Below are positions 33,287-45,310 of a stretch of 64,000 bases of DNA, one piece after another. The stretch is from Hordeum vulgare subsp. vulgare. Lineage: Eukaryota; Streptophyta; Magnoliopsida; Poales; Poaceae. Below the pieces are notes generated by a model. That model ran no database searches. It saw nothing but the letters and a program-made list of their open reading frames with translations, and was not told where the DNA came from. Location: assembly GCF_904849725.1 (NCBI RefSeq), contig NC_058518.1, forward strand, positions 510,433,225-510,497,224, in the 5' to 3' direction. A program made the translations under genes and the position numbers. Position 1 is the stretch's first letter; every line of letters starts with the position of its first letter.

Positions 33287-34499
33287 GCTACTAGTTGGTA
33301 TCACAGCCAGAACCTACCCTTGGAGCCCCAAAAATGACCATTGTTGAGTCTAAAAAACTATCTTGGTGCTACTTATCGAAGAGTAGGAATTCTGGAAGAA
33401 AGGACCTCAGACGCGCCTCCTTGAAGAAAGGACGGCGTTCGATGGTGTCACCGCCGTCGGGTCGTACAAGCCAACCTAGGGTTTCCTCTAGTCCCTAGCT
33501 ACATCACCAGTCACCCATCTGGTCCGGATCCGACGACATAGAGCTAATGCCAGTTGGATACGTCAGGGGAAATATAGTCGAAGGGAGAGACCAAACCTCG
33601 TATGTGATAGGAAGAATTGCTCTGGGACAAATCAGTCGTCTCACCACCCGAGTGGTCGAGCAACTCGACCATATAACGAACAACGCCCATCGCAAGGGCG
33701 CAGTCGCCTCAACTACCTAGGTCACCGTCCAAAATTCTGGAGTCCCCAGCCTCGGAACCAGGGGTACAAGGGCCTTGCCGCGACAGATACCGGCGTCCAA
33801 CCGAGTATGCCCGGCGCCGGTGGCCTCCTTGGGTGGATGCGAGGGGGAAGGGGTGGCGGCGCTCAAGAAAACATAGTTGTTGCCAAAGTCATCCCACACG
33901 GACAACACAATGGCCTGCTTCCCCTTCATGTGTGTTCGCGTCCGGTGGCTTTCCTGTGGCTCTCAGATGATCGACGGGGCGCGGTGGTGTGGCTAATGTG
34001 GCGTTCTCTCATTACCACAGTGATCATGATCTGTGGATGCTCTCGGTCTCAAGTTTGGCACCTCTCCAACTCTGGGGTGAGTGTCTCTCAAGTCCAACGA
34101 CATGTTGCCTTTCGACCAAAGGTGAGAGGGTAGGACCCCTCATCGGCTTGAGAGCGGGAGGGTGTTGTACCACCAGTACAAGATGTCACCCTCACTCAAA
34201 CATCCATTCCGTATCAAGCTAGTGCCTCGACGTGCCTTGGATGCTCGTTGTATTTGGTGCTTGAGTGTTGCGCTCTTCGACATCTGCAAGTAGCAATGCT
34301 CAAGTGTTTTTAAAGCATCTCCAACCAATCCCTTAAGGATACGACCGAGTGTCCTTTAACGAAGGATATCTGCTCCTCTAAAAAAAGAATCGTTTCCAGC
34401 CGATCCCCGATGGATGCCCGATCATACCCGACCCGATTGCCAGGTTGAGACGCAGATGAAACGTCCGGGGACGGAGGTGGAGTGACAGAGGGGCACCAT
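33287..34499. other. Probable retrotransposon internal remnant and spacer
   Basis: TTGGTATCACAGCC at about 33294 resembles an initiator-tRNA primer site on the plus strand, and short Arg/Ser-rich frames follow. There is no continuous ORF or domain. The segment from about 34320 has the AGCATCTCCAACC phrase common in grass transposon ends. Confidence 0.35.
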
Positions 34500-34955
34500 T
34501 TGCAGCTTAAATTAGTTGATCCGTTTTGTCAATCGGGGTCAGCCTCATACCGTCCTACAGTAACGTGTTAGGTGCCTCTGCCTCGCTGGTTTCCTGGCAC
34601 CCAGCCAGCCATGCGTTACACACACAATACACACAGCACGGTTTCAGAGTCAGGCAGAGGTGCTGAGTCCATCTCAGTGCTACAGTCCCTCGATATCCCG
34701 GTGGTACTGCAAGATCCGGGCCAGATGATCCAGCGGTTAGGCACAAAAACAGCCCGGAGATTGTACTGTCACCGCATTGTTTAAGATCACCAGCAGCATT
34801 GTTCATACACACGATACACATGTGTTAGGCTAGGCAGGCTCTCGTCACTTGTCACTGGACACTTGAAACGTCCAACATCGATCGATCGATCGATCATGTT
34901 GGCCGGAATAGTTTAATCGGTCTCTGCCAGAGACATCGATACAAGACAGATAGGA
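34500..34955 (+). repeat. Right copy of the local duplication (lacks the MITEs)
   Basis: Homologous to 28620-30262 in the same order and orientation. It preserves the pre-insertion site of the Tourist MITE (GTTTAATC near 34912). A (GATC)n run (34877-34895) is present only here. Confidence 0.75.
34877..34895 (+). repeat. (ATCG)n microsatellite
   Basis: Almost five tandem ATCG units. Confidence 0.9.
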
Positions 34956-36442
34956 TTAACCTGACAGACAAACCGTATTATATCATACTTATATAGTAAT
35001 TAATTAAGAAACTATGTATATATAATAAGCAAAGGAAAGGAAAGCAGGGATGGGGGAACGGACCACATGCTGCTGCGTGAGTGTTGATATTAGGTGCGTA
35101 CGCATATATTCGTCCGCTTTCTCCTGTCGTTGACAAATATCATTGCTTCCATTATACTACAAAAATATACAACAAAACAATTCCTACTACTACTACTAAC
35201 CCACACCACCACTGATTTCTCGTCTCCTTTTGAGATGCTCGCACCACACCACCGCCACCGATTGATTGATTCGTAGTGGTGGCCGGTAGTATGATTGACG
35301 CCGAGAGCCAACTAAAATTAAGGGGAAAGGAAATTCAGAGCCAACAGCAGGTTCAGCAACCGGAAAAGGTGATTGATTCAACACCCACACAAATATTGAA
35401 CATAAGTACAACACACAAAACATCTTCAGGATATCTGTCGCAAAGCGCATTGTTCTTGCCAAGCATGACAGATGCACCTACGCTTCAATTCGGGCGGCGG
35501 CTTTTCTTTTGTTGGCCGATCGAAACCGATGGTTTTTTCGGCTATGCCACGGAGAAGGGTTGTCGGTTCGTAAAAGATATATGAAAAAAACAAAACGAAA
35601 CAACAACAAAAAACTCAGGTGAGGGTGTGAGTTTTTTGTTCGGAAAAGCATCATGATTAATTAGTTGGGCGTTATTTTTTGGGGTGCCATTGTCAGTGCC
35701 AAGCCAACATTATGAATTAAGCAATGTCCTCGCTGATGATTTGCTGTGGGTGCACTTTTTAAAATCATAAATTTCCTGACGAATTTCTTGCCATCAGTAC
35801 TGATTAACCCATGTTACTCTAGCAAATGCGCGTGGCATTTGTCAAGCCATCCCAGCTGGACACACACCCCCGTCCTGCCCGTGGGCCCCACGCGTCAGTC
35901 AGCCCTCCAACTGGAACACGCGGTTGCGCCGAACTCTGCCGTACTTTCGCGCACACACCCCTATAGAATCCTCAAATTGCAAAGGGTCCCCTCGGAAGCC
36001 ACGCCAGTACATAGGCGCTCTTCCACTTGCCCCCCTCCTCGTCTTCCTCGCCGCGGCCACTCCGCCACCACACTGCCACGCCGACGCCGCCCTCCCTCGC
36101 CAATGCCGACCCGCCTCCTCCTCCTCCTCGCCGCCGCCAAGCTCTGACGGAGAACCGGAGGCTCCGCCGCCGCGCACCCCGCGCCGTTGCCTCTGCACCA
36201 CCGCCGAGCGCCGCCACGAGCTCTCCGACTGCGCGTCGAGGTAACCGCCGCCGCCTCTCCCTGCCATCGCTATTTAAGGCTCGCTACGACCTGCCTACTA
36301 TCTTCCGTTGGTATTTTTTTTTGAACGAACTTCCGTTGGTATTCTCTGATCCGCGTCGATATCTTGCGGATTCTGCAGATTTCTCGAGCCGCTTTTACGG
36401 TTCTTGATTCCGAGAAAGGGGGGCAGGGGAGGATCCGGCGCC
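34956..36442 (+). promoter_or_regulatory. Upstream and 5' UTR region of the DUF3133 gene
   Basis: AT-rich sequence gives way at about 35880 to CpG-rich, Pro/Ser/Ala-biased sequence that runs into the coding region, as in many grass promoters and leaders. A possible leader intron has donor CGAG/GTAACC at 36241 and acceptor TTCTGCAG ending at 36379; transcript evidence would be required. No convincing TATA box was fixed. Open frames here reflect GC bias. Confidence 0.4.
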
Positions 36443-39400
36443 ATGGGGAGCGAGCCCAAGGAGATGAAGTACAGGCGGAGGGTCAGAGCTCCCGAGCCGG
36501 GGGACTACGGGCAATGCGGCGACCGGGGAGGCGGCGCGGTGGACTGGGCCGCGCTCAAGCAGCAGGACCCGGCGGAGCTGCTCCGGAAGCTGGACGAGCT
36601 ACGGGACCAGATCACCCGGTCCTGCGAGGCCGCCGGGCCGCCGCCGCACCGCATGGGCCGGCGCGCTGTCCCCATGCGCCCCTCCCACGCGGACCCCCTG
36701 CCACCCCCGCCGGGCCGTGGTGCGCCGCCGGAGTACTACCGCCCCTCGCGCCACGCCGGCCGGTACGGGCCGCCGAGCTCCTACGACCAGCGCTCCGTGT
36801 GCGATGACAGGTACGCGAGGCAGCCGAGCGGGAGGTTCCGGCAGCCGCGCCCGGAGGGGCAGTGGGAAGGCCACGGGTACGGCGGCCAGGGGAGCGGTCA
36901 CCACAGCTCGTGCCAGTGTCCGCAGTGCGTGCACGGCCAGCGGGCCGTGCCGCCGCAGGAGGAGAGCATTCCGATGGCGAGGTTCTTCGCGGGGCAGCAG
37001 AGGCCGCCGTACCAGTTCGACAGGTCCGCCTCGTCGATATCGTCGGAGTACGACCGGAGGTCCGTGGCCTCGTCGCTCTACTCGCAGCACCTTTCGATAT
37101 CCAAGAGAAGGGTGGAGTACTTCAGCAAGAAGGCCGACAGCTTCTGCCGGCCGGCAAAGGGCGGCGCGCCGTTCGTTGTGTGCAGCTCCTGTAACCAGCT
37201 TCTGCAGCTGCCTCCCGGGAAATGCACAGCACCCAAGCAGAATCAGGTTCAGTGTGGCTCCTGCTCAGAGGTTGTTACTTTCATCAAGCTTAAGGGAGTG
37301 AAAGTTCATCCGGTGATCCCATCGTCGTCTTTCAGTGTACCAAAAAGTGTGAGAAGCTCCGATCGTCGGGCTCCCCAAAGTTCTGGTTGGTATCCATATC
37401 AGGATGATGACACTTCTAGTTTCGACAGCTATCGACAGAAACAGAATTTCTCCGACAATCTGTCGCAGTCTTCTATTGGAAGCTATGGCAGCAGCACAAA
37501 CAAAGAGCACGGGCCAAACAAGAGCAGTCAGGTAAAACCTGTATCTGTCAGCAAGTCTAGATTTGCAGATAGCCCAAAAGATATATTATGTCAAGGAGAT
37601 GCAGACAGCCATGTCGAAGCTTCACTTATTCGCACAATCTGTCCACAAGCCCCAGTTTTAGAGGATAAACTTGTTGATCCTTTTTCCAGCCAGCAAAATG
37701 ATTGCAGCGGTGGAGATCAAATCAAGAGCAAGAGATATGGCTTAAATAGCAAAGGAAACTTTGATGTTAGAGGTGAGAGGATCGATGTGAAATGCGAAGA
37801 AAAGAGAAATGGAAAGCAGAAGGATGGATCTGGTGAAGAAACCAGGAAGAAAACATATGGACAGAAATATCTCAAACAACTTAATGCTAGTTGTCCTACT
37901 AGTCACATAGGCAACAAGAGCATGCGGAAGGCCAATAGTGATGATAGCAGCAGCCTCGAAGATGAAGTGACAAGCAAAAAGTATGAAGAAAAGAGCAAAC
38001 AAGACAGCAACAACTTTGAAGTTCAAGGCATTAACAAGAGATACGGCAACTGCGACAAGGAAGGTTATAACAATGACTTGGAATTTGATAGCATAACTAA
38101 GACATGTGAAGAAGAGAGCATTGAAGATGATTATTCTAAATCAGTGTCTTCAAACTGTGAAAATGCCAAGACAGTAGCCAAAAATGAGTCATCAGTCAGT
38201 GAGCGAACAAATACTAGCTCACATGTCTCTTCTGATGCTGGGCTAGATGAAATTCAATCTTCAGCTGGTAAGAGTGGGGACTCATCATTTTTTGGTGGTT
38301 TCTTAAAGAAAGGTTTCAAGGATCTTTCTTTATTCAATCAGTCTATGGACAGTGTCAAGGTTTCCATCAATGGTCATCCAATCTCTGAACGTGCTCTTCG
38401 TAAGGCAGAGAAAAAAGCTGGTCCTGTTAGCCCTGGTTCATATTGGTAAGTCATTTCCTCCCATTGGAATTCAGAAAGTGTACTGTGTTTGCAGCAGATG
38501 CTGTATATCCTGTTGCCTTAGTTCATCGTTTACTCTAGTATCATCTGCCCAGAACACACACCTTTCTTACCTAAGGGATGCTGCCATAATCAAGAGACAA
38601 ATAAATTGATTTGTATTCTCCTTCAGAATAAATCTATCTTAACAGTGAGAATCATGAGGAAGTATGCTGACCCACTGTTATAAAATGATCATGCCTGATT
38701 CCACTGCATAACTGTGTAGCCTTTCATAATCTAAAGAAAGAAGGAAGCCTTTGCTGTTTTAGCCAAAATTTCCCCTTCATCTTGAAATGATCACTAGACT
38801 AGTTTGTACTTTCTTTCATAGATTTTGAAGATTCTTGTTCATCAATGATTTGTATCCGTTGGTGATTGCTCCACTGAATGCTATTAGCTCAAAATTAGAT
38901 ACCATATGACTTCCATGTCTGTCTGCCTTTAATCAGACACAACAATCTTAGAAGTATACTTAGAAGGCAGAGACAGATGCATGATTAAATAATACTGTAC
39001 CTTATACTCTGCAATTCCATTAGATCTTCAGCACAGAGACTCAGTTACAGTGACTTCTATTCACAGGCACTTGAAATTTCTTTAAAGTAAAGGTAACATA
39101 GTGTTTTCTCTCTTTGATAATTCAGGTATGACCAACGTGCTGGATTTTGGGGTGTCATGGGGCATGAGTGCAGCGGCATTATCCCTGTAAGATAATTCTT
39201 TTCCATGGGACGTTTTCCCAAGAACTGCATGTTTGCATGGCATGACCCGTCTTCCATTTTGCAGCCATTTATAAAGGAATTCAGTTATTCAATGCCCAAG
39301 AATTGTGCCGGTGGGAACACTGGAGTGCTTGTAAATGGCAGAGAACTTCATCAGAAAGATTTCGATTTGCTTGTAAAGAGAGGCCTTCAACGTTTCTCTG

Positions 39401-40137
39401 AAAAATCATATACCGTTGATATCTCAGGAAATGTGATTGATGCTGCAACAGGCGATAAATTACGCAGCCTTGGAAAGCTTGCTCCTACGTAAGTTGCTCC
39501 TTCACAGACTGCATCTCCTCAGGAAACAGTGGGCTATGTCTATATGTTTGTTTTTTCTATCTTCATATAAAACGAACCTCAACTCATTTTGAAATTAAAA
39601 CACATGCAGCATTGTGCCCAGGTAGTTTTTGGTTTCTAGATATCCAGTGCCACCTTTTGTAAAAAATATCCAGTGCCACCTTTTGTAAAAAATATCCATT
39701 GCCAGTCTTGGGTAAAATTGCCGTGGGATTTGTAATTTGTATTTAACAAATCATCTAGTGGCATAATTAGTTACCCCCGGGATTCCACTATTTGAGATGG
39801 ATTACCTAATAGGCCAAAGTCAGCTTATTCCTTATTTCCATGCAGTTGGTCAGCATCATTTGTTCACTTTCTCCTTAGACCATTTTGTACACGAATGGAA
39901 ATTACTGATACCATTTGAACTTTTGCAAGATTCTCACTTTGGTTGAAGCATGAAGCACTATGTTAGAAGTTTTTATTGCTTTTAGCCGCCACCTGTCTCA
40001 ACTCTGAACACGGATTTTTGTCAGTTTCCTCTGAATGTGGATTTTTCGTCAGACACTAACCATTTCGATTTTCAAATACCAGAATTGAGAAGATGAAACG
40101 CGGCTTTGGCATGCACGTCCCCGAAGAGATAAGTTAG
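36443..40137 (+). CDS. DUF3133 zinc-ribbon protein, EDR4-like (780 aa)
   Basis: Four exons: 36443-38445, 39126-39186, 39265-39488 and 40083-40137, all GT-AG and in frame. The ATG lies in GCGCCATGG, a strong context. The N-terminus has a charged helix (AELLRKLDELRDQITR, about residues 46-62). A Pro/Arg/Tyr-rich region follows, then a CxxC-x20-CxxC zinc ribbon (Cys 247, 250, 271, 274) typical of the plant DUF3133 domain. A long Ser/Lys/Glu-rich region leads to a conserved C-terminus (YDQRAGFWGVMGHECSG, PKNCAGGNTGVLVNGREL). Relatives include Arabidopsis EDR4, linked to salicylate defence and clathrin-mediated trafficking, and proteins labelled extra-large-G-like. The N-terminal zinc ribbon I expect in EDR4 itself is not present. 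Family assignment is firm; role in this plant is inferred. Confidence 0.88.
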
Positions 40138-41733
40138 CAGCGCCCTGTCTATGTTGATGTCTCCTTGCTTTGCTATCCCCCACTTGAAAGCTGTGTATGT
40201 GAGTTAGATCTCTGGACTCTGCTCTGGAAGAAGTCTTTTAAATCATACTTCTGGTAGCCTGTGTGCAACTGCAGCAGCAGCAGCAGCAGCAATGATACTC
40301 CAGGAACAATACTCATCCAACCTATTTCGCACATTCCATTCCTTCACCCGAAACACCCGACAGGTATACCTCCTAAAGTCCTAATCATACATCTGGGCAG
40401 GCAGCTCCAAGTTCCTCCGGTCGTGTCGCGTCATTTCTCATCTCATTTGCTGCACATGTTGTTGATGCAATTTTTCCTCGGTATAGCATAGGTGGCGTCA
40501 TAACTGCTGCGCGTTTTTGTGGGCTTGTAATTCACTGGTAGAATATTCCTACCTTGTAGAACCAATTGTAAATATCAAACTCCCATGCCACCTCCTCCTA
40601 GGTGGGCAGGTGGCTGGTGTGTGCTTTGTGGAATGGTTTGTTTGTACTTGTACACCTGTCTGTCCGTCTGTGTCCGAGAATCAATCACAAGTAAGTGTCT
40701 GTCAGTTTGGAGCATGGTTGGCATGCTGTGTAGTGGTAGCAGTAGTACCTCCATTTCTGTGCTAGTGTTTTTGTCTGAAGAACAGCCGATCCTTTTCGTT
40801 TCTCCCGGTCAATGTTACCGGCAGGGTGGAAGCTCAAAGTGAACACAAGTTGCGTCATAGTTGAATTTGAATTGCAAGCTCAGGTGAAGACAGAGCATAT
40901 ATTTCTTTTTTGTTATTATTTGAAATGTTGAGCGACACGTCATGCGGGAATTGGCCCTTGCTATATAGTCAGAGATGATCAGTTGTCTTGCTTGCTGAGC
41001 TGCTGCTGGCATTTGATCGCCGCCTGCGTGCGGTTTCTTCTTCTTGTTGTTGTTGTTTGAGGATACTAATGTTAATTCACCGGCAGAGGAAACAGAACGT
41101 GTGTATGCCTGTTGAACTTGGAAGCGTTCGTAGCTTCGGCCAGCACTCTGCAGACTTCTGCTCCAGACTCGGTCGGCCTATGCCCCTCTGGAGCAGTATC
41201 TATCTCCCTTTCAGTACGTAGCATTGCCATGTCCAACTTTGAATGCTTCTCCAAAGCTGCAATGAGCCAGTGACCAGCAGACCACTTGGATGGAAGGAAA
41301 CCATTGTTTTTAATCTTGTTTTGAAACAACCGAGTGGGACTAGTGTTGTTATACTACAGTGTGATTCATTCATTCATCTTTGCAAATGCTAGGATCTTTT
41401 TTTATAGTAATAATTTTTATGTTTGACCTCCGGTCAGGCCGGTGGTGGTAGCCGCCGGCGCATGTGATAGTATATGTATGCGTGATCCAGCCTTTTACCT
41501 CGACCCATGCGTACTCAGTTGTGATCCTGCGAGAGCAATCTTCTTCAAGTCCTGTCTACTCCCTTCCTTTGTCCCAGCTCGCTAGTATTGGTTGACTGAG
41601 CTTAGCTACCCCCATCGTCGGCCGGTCTCCAACGTATGTACTCCATCTGAGCATGCATGGTGACGCCGTGATCCCGTGACGGACCACCATCCATCAACCC
41701 TGCCGCGCGCGAAGCCAAAAGGAAGGAGCATCC
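40138..41733 (+). other. 3' UTR and spacer before the transporter gene
   Basis: A (CAG)n run of about seven units (near 40271-40291) probably lies in the 3' UTR. The remainder is low-copy sequence without a recognisable gene or transposon. The last ~100 bases are the transporter leader. Confidence 0.5.
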
Positions 41734-43634
41734 ATGGCCGTCGCCGTGCTGTCCTCCTCCTCGGCCGTCGCCGATGAGGCAGCGACGACCCACCGGAGCG
41801 TGTCCGGCGCCGGCGAGGGCCAAGGGAAGGACGCGGGGGCGGCGTTCGTGCTGGAGTCCAAGGGGACGTGGTGGCACGCGGGGTTCCACCTCACCACGGC
41901 CATGGTGGGGCCGGCGGTGCTGTCGCTGCCGTACGCGCTCCGGGGGATCGGCTGGGCGCTGGGCCTCGCCACGCTCACCGCGCTCGCCGCCGTCTCCTTC
42001 TACACCTACTACCTCATGTCCCGCGTGCTCGACCACTGCGAGGCCGCCGGCCGCCGACACATCCGATTCCGCGACCTCGCCGCCGACGTACTCGGTACAC
42101 TAGGCAGTTCTGCTTACTACTAGGCATAAGTATTTCTAGATCATCAGTTTGATCCACCAAATATCAATCAAACCAGTAAAAAAACCACTCTCATCAAACT
42201 AGATCCGATTGATGATCTAGAAAATAGATACTCATCATGTGTACTGCTAGTTGAATTTTTTTTAAGCAACACTGCTAGTTGATATGAACCTACTACTGAT
42301 GAGCGGTGTGGTTTTGGATATATGTTTTTTGGTAGGGTCTGGATGGGCCTTCTACCTAATGGTGGCCGTCCAGGGTGCGATCAACGTCGGGGTCACCATC
42401 GGCAGTATCTTGCTCGCAGGCAACTCTCTACAGGTGATTAGTCTCATTCCAGAATTATCTCTACCCATAATATTACCATTTGCTAGATCCTCTGTTACAG
42501 AAAAAATATATGTCAAAATCGGAATGTAATTCCAAACAGCTAAGCTTACAATTACATGTGTATAATTGTGCAGATTATGTACACGAGCTTGGTTCCAGAT
42601 GGCCCATTGAAGCTATACCATTTCATCATCGCCGTCGCCTCCGTGCTAGCTCTCTTGTCCCAGATGCCCTCGTTCCACTCTCTGCGGTACATTAACCTCG
42701 GCTCGTTGGTCCTTAGCGTCTGCTACACCATCCTCGTCTCCGCCGCTTGCATTCGAGCAGGTATGCACACACATCAACAATGATGCATATATACGTGTCT
42801 ATATCTATGTCGTACTCGGTGTTTTCAAGGTAAAAAAATAGAAGCTCATTGTGATTTGTCAATCCCTACCTGATAGGTCTCTCGAGCAATGCTCCGGCGA
42901 AGGATTACTCGCTGAGCACATCCAAGTCGGAGAAGACCTTCGACGCCTTCCTCTCCGTCTCAATCCTAGCCGCGGCGTTCGGCAACGGCATCCTGCCGGA
43001 GATCCAGGCCACGCTGGTGCCTCCGGCGGCCGGGAAGATGGTGAAGGCACTAGTGATCAACTACTCGGTGGCCTTCTTCACCTTCTACCCGCTGGCCATC
43101 ACCGGCTACTGGGCCTTCGGCAAGACGGTCCAATCCAACGCCATCCAGAGCCTGATGCCGGACGCCGGGCCATCGCTGGCGCCGAGGTGGCTCCTCTGCC
43201 TCACCGTCGTGCTCGTCCTCTTCCAGCTCCTGGCCATCGCGCTCCTCTACGCGCAGGTGGTGTACGAGGTCATGGAGAAGAGGGTGGCGGACGCGGCGCG
43301 GGGGAGGTTCTCGTGCCGGAACGTGTTGCCAAGGGTTGCGATGCGGACATTGTACGTGGTGATGTGCGCGTTCGTGGCGGCGGCGCTGCCCTTCTTCGGC
43401 GAGATCGTGGGCGTGATCGGCGCCGTGGGGTACATCCCGCTCGACTTTATACTACCTGTTGTTATGTACAACATGGTGGTGTCGCCGCCGAGGAGGTCGG
43501 TGGTGTACATGACCAACGTGGCGATCATGGTCTTGTTCGCCGGCCTCGGGGCCATTGGCGCCGTCGCGTCCGTGAGGAAGCTCGTGCTCAACGCCGGGCG
43601 CTTCAAGCTCTTCAACGACCATGTCGTCAAATGA
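41734..43634 (+). CDS. GABA transporter 1-like amino acid permease, copy 1 (467 aa)
   Basis: Four exons: 41734-42094, 42336-42433, 42574-42760 and 42877-43634, all GT-AG; coding length 1,404 nt. The protein has 10-11 hydrophobic segments. These begin after a 40-residue soluble N-terminus with the AAAP-family signature ([20 protein letters not shown]), and include [47 protein letters not shown] and [13 protein letters not shown]. This pattern is that of plant GAT1, a proton-coupled GABA transporter of the plasma membrane. Substrate for this copy is inferred from family. A paralogue with the same intron positions lies 3.6 kb downstream. Confidence 0.92.
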
Positions 43635-43944
43635 GTCGATTTGATTGATGACAAGGGTATTAGACTCTTTTTGCTTTGAATATTAATTATTAGACTTATT
43701 CGGTAGGTCAAAATGTTGGAGCTAAATTGCTGCAAACATCTTGAGAATGGCAAGCTCGAATAATCTCGTGATATGGTACACTTCACCAGAGATATATAAA
43801 CGATTATTGCAACTCTGGGTACAAACTCAACACGATTAATATATATATAGAGGCTGGCCGATGGGCTTTTGGGCCCGCAGGAACGGGGTCCTTGGATCAC
43901 GCGTGCGCGGCCGGGGATTGCAAAACACAGAAAGTGGTCGTTTA
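43635..43944 (+). other. 3' UTR and spacer
   Basis: AT-rich 3' flank of transporter copy 1, followed by GGGCTTTTGGGCCCG (43863-43877). The latter carries GGGCCC, similar to the monocot-specific promoter motif RGCCCR found upstream of snRNA genes. Confidence 0.45.
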
Positions 43945-43986
43945 GTCCCACCTCGGCTACGCAGGGAAGAACAGAGCGGTTTATAA
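43945..43986 (+). promoter_or_regulatory. U6 promoter: upstream sequence element and TATA box
   Basis: The plant snRNA upstream sequence element, consensus RTCCCACATCG, appears as GTCCCACCTCG at 43945-43955. A TATA box (TTTATAAG) begins at 43980. The gap of about 24 bp between them is the spacing of Pol III-transcribed plant snRNA genes, rather than about 34 bp for Pol II. Transcription would start about 30 bp after the TATA box. Confidence 0.9.
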
Positions 43987-44009
43987 GCTCGCGGGCGGCA
44001 GCTAGACTC

Positions 44010-44029
44010 GTCCCTTCGGGGACATCCGA

Positions 44030-44061
<32 letters not shown>

Positions 44062-44112
44062 GGCCCCTGCGCAAGGATGACACGCACAAATCGAGAAATG
44101 GTCCAAATTTTT
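44010..44112 (+). ncRNA. U6: U6 spliceosomal snRNA
   Basis: The sequence starts GTCCCTTCGGGGACATCCG (5' stem-loop) and contains the ACAGAGA box that pairs with 5' splice sites (GATACAGAGAAGATTAGC), the AGC catalytic triad region, and the 3' segment ending GGTCCAAATTTT. I see no difference from the plant U6 consensus as I know it. With its promoter and T-run terminator intact, this looks like an expressed gene rather than a retro-pseudogene. It lies on the plus strand between the two transporter copies. Confidence 0.96.
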
Positions 44113-44114
44113 TT
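44108..44114 (+). terminator. Pol III terminator of U6
   Basis: Seven consecutive T residues at the end of the U6 coding sequence. Confidence 0.9.
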
Positions 44115-44459
44115 AAGGTTTCGCGCGCCGGTCCCTTGGACGTTTTTTTTATTGCATCTCTGCCCCTGGAGCCTTCCTTCAGTTTCAGTGGCGTCAGCTG
44201 CGTACAAAACATCCTCTGTTTCCTTGCAGACAAATCCCTGTAGTTTTGTCAGCCCCTTCTCATCTCTACAAACAAGTCTAAAATGCATAATCTACTCACA
44301 TGTTGGCCGTTTTCTTCAGAGGATGACTAATGATATCCATAACTAGCATTAACCATGCCATCTACGTAACAACTCGTATTCACATGTTGACCCACATCAC
44401 TCAAATGTTGACCCTCATCACTCAAATACAGGGCCTGCTCGAAAGCATTGTACTAGTCG

Positions 44460-45310
44460 GGGTCAAGGCTTACTTCCTCCTCAGACTCTAGATTATAATC
44501 GTCATCATTGTCGGCGCCATCTTTCGTTGCGTCGCCGTTGTCATCGTTTCATTGTTTCTTGTATCAGCATTGCGAGTGCCCCAATTACAACAACCCTTGC
44601 GCCATCGCTTGGGTTTCCTCCCCCCCCCCCCCCCCCCCGCGCGTTATTGGGGGTGCCTATCATGTAGACATCAAATGTGGAGGTTGTTGTCCACTTGGTA
44701 GTGTGATTAATGGCAGGTGGCGGAGTGGTCTCTAGTGTCCCACCGACGTCTTCATCTATGTTGGTTTCCTTCTCAAAGGCGTTGGCTAGGATGTCGGTTA
44801 AGTCTTCGATGGTAGCGACTAGGTGGGTGGAGGGCACGATGAAAATTCCAGCTTCTCCCAGGTTTTCCCAAATCTGATCATATACCAAGTGCCGATCTAA
44901 CATTTCGCTCCGGCTCAGAATTTGATCTAACGTTTCGCTCAGGAGCGTTTTGTCTGCTTCGCCCATAATCTTATTGATGGTTGGGCTCTACTAGAGTTTG
45001 ATAGAGATCTGATCTGACATGGTCTCATGCTCTTCATCGGTCAAGCTAGAGGCCTGATCCATCACATTATTGGTTGGGTCCAGGCTGAAGGCCAGATCCG
45101 AGGCAAGATCCATGTCATGGTCCCAATCTTTGTCTGGATCCGAGATCTGGACGAAGGTGTTGGTGTGTTCTTTGATCTGATATGATACCCAGGCCGAGAA
45201 CGCAAGCTCGCCACCTGAATCCGCATCATACTCCAGGTTCCCAAATCTGACGACCTAACATGGAGCATAATTCTTGATATGGCCGAGGTGGAGAGCCGAG
45301 TCAACATAAA
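44460..45310 (-). pseudogene. Fatima-like Gypsy gag-proximal ORF remnant
   Basis: The minus-strand frame 44966-44541 (LVATIEDLTDILANAFEKE... KWTTTSTFDVYMIGTP) aligns in order with the plus-strand frame at 25232 (LVAIVEVLTDMLDYTSEEV... QWTTISTYDVYMMDTS). Upstream minus-strand sequence up to 45310 continues the same ORF with stops (tandem TAG near 44990). A C-run of about 18 bases (44622-44639) disrupts the Gly-rich part. Confidence 0.75.

Noticed and set aside
36599..37301. Long antisense and alternate-frame ORFs over exon 1 of the DUF3133 gene
   Set aside because: Shadows caused by high GC in the third codon position; the sense frame carries the recognisable zinc ribbon.
40585..40842. Small genes of about 80-85 codons downstream of the DUF3133 gene
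   Set aside because: No homology or domain recognised; region fits 3' flank.
43247..44233. 328-codon minus-strand ORF across transporter copy 1 and U6
   Set aside because: It is antisense to the last transporter exon and the U6 gene and has no domain of its own.
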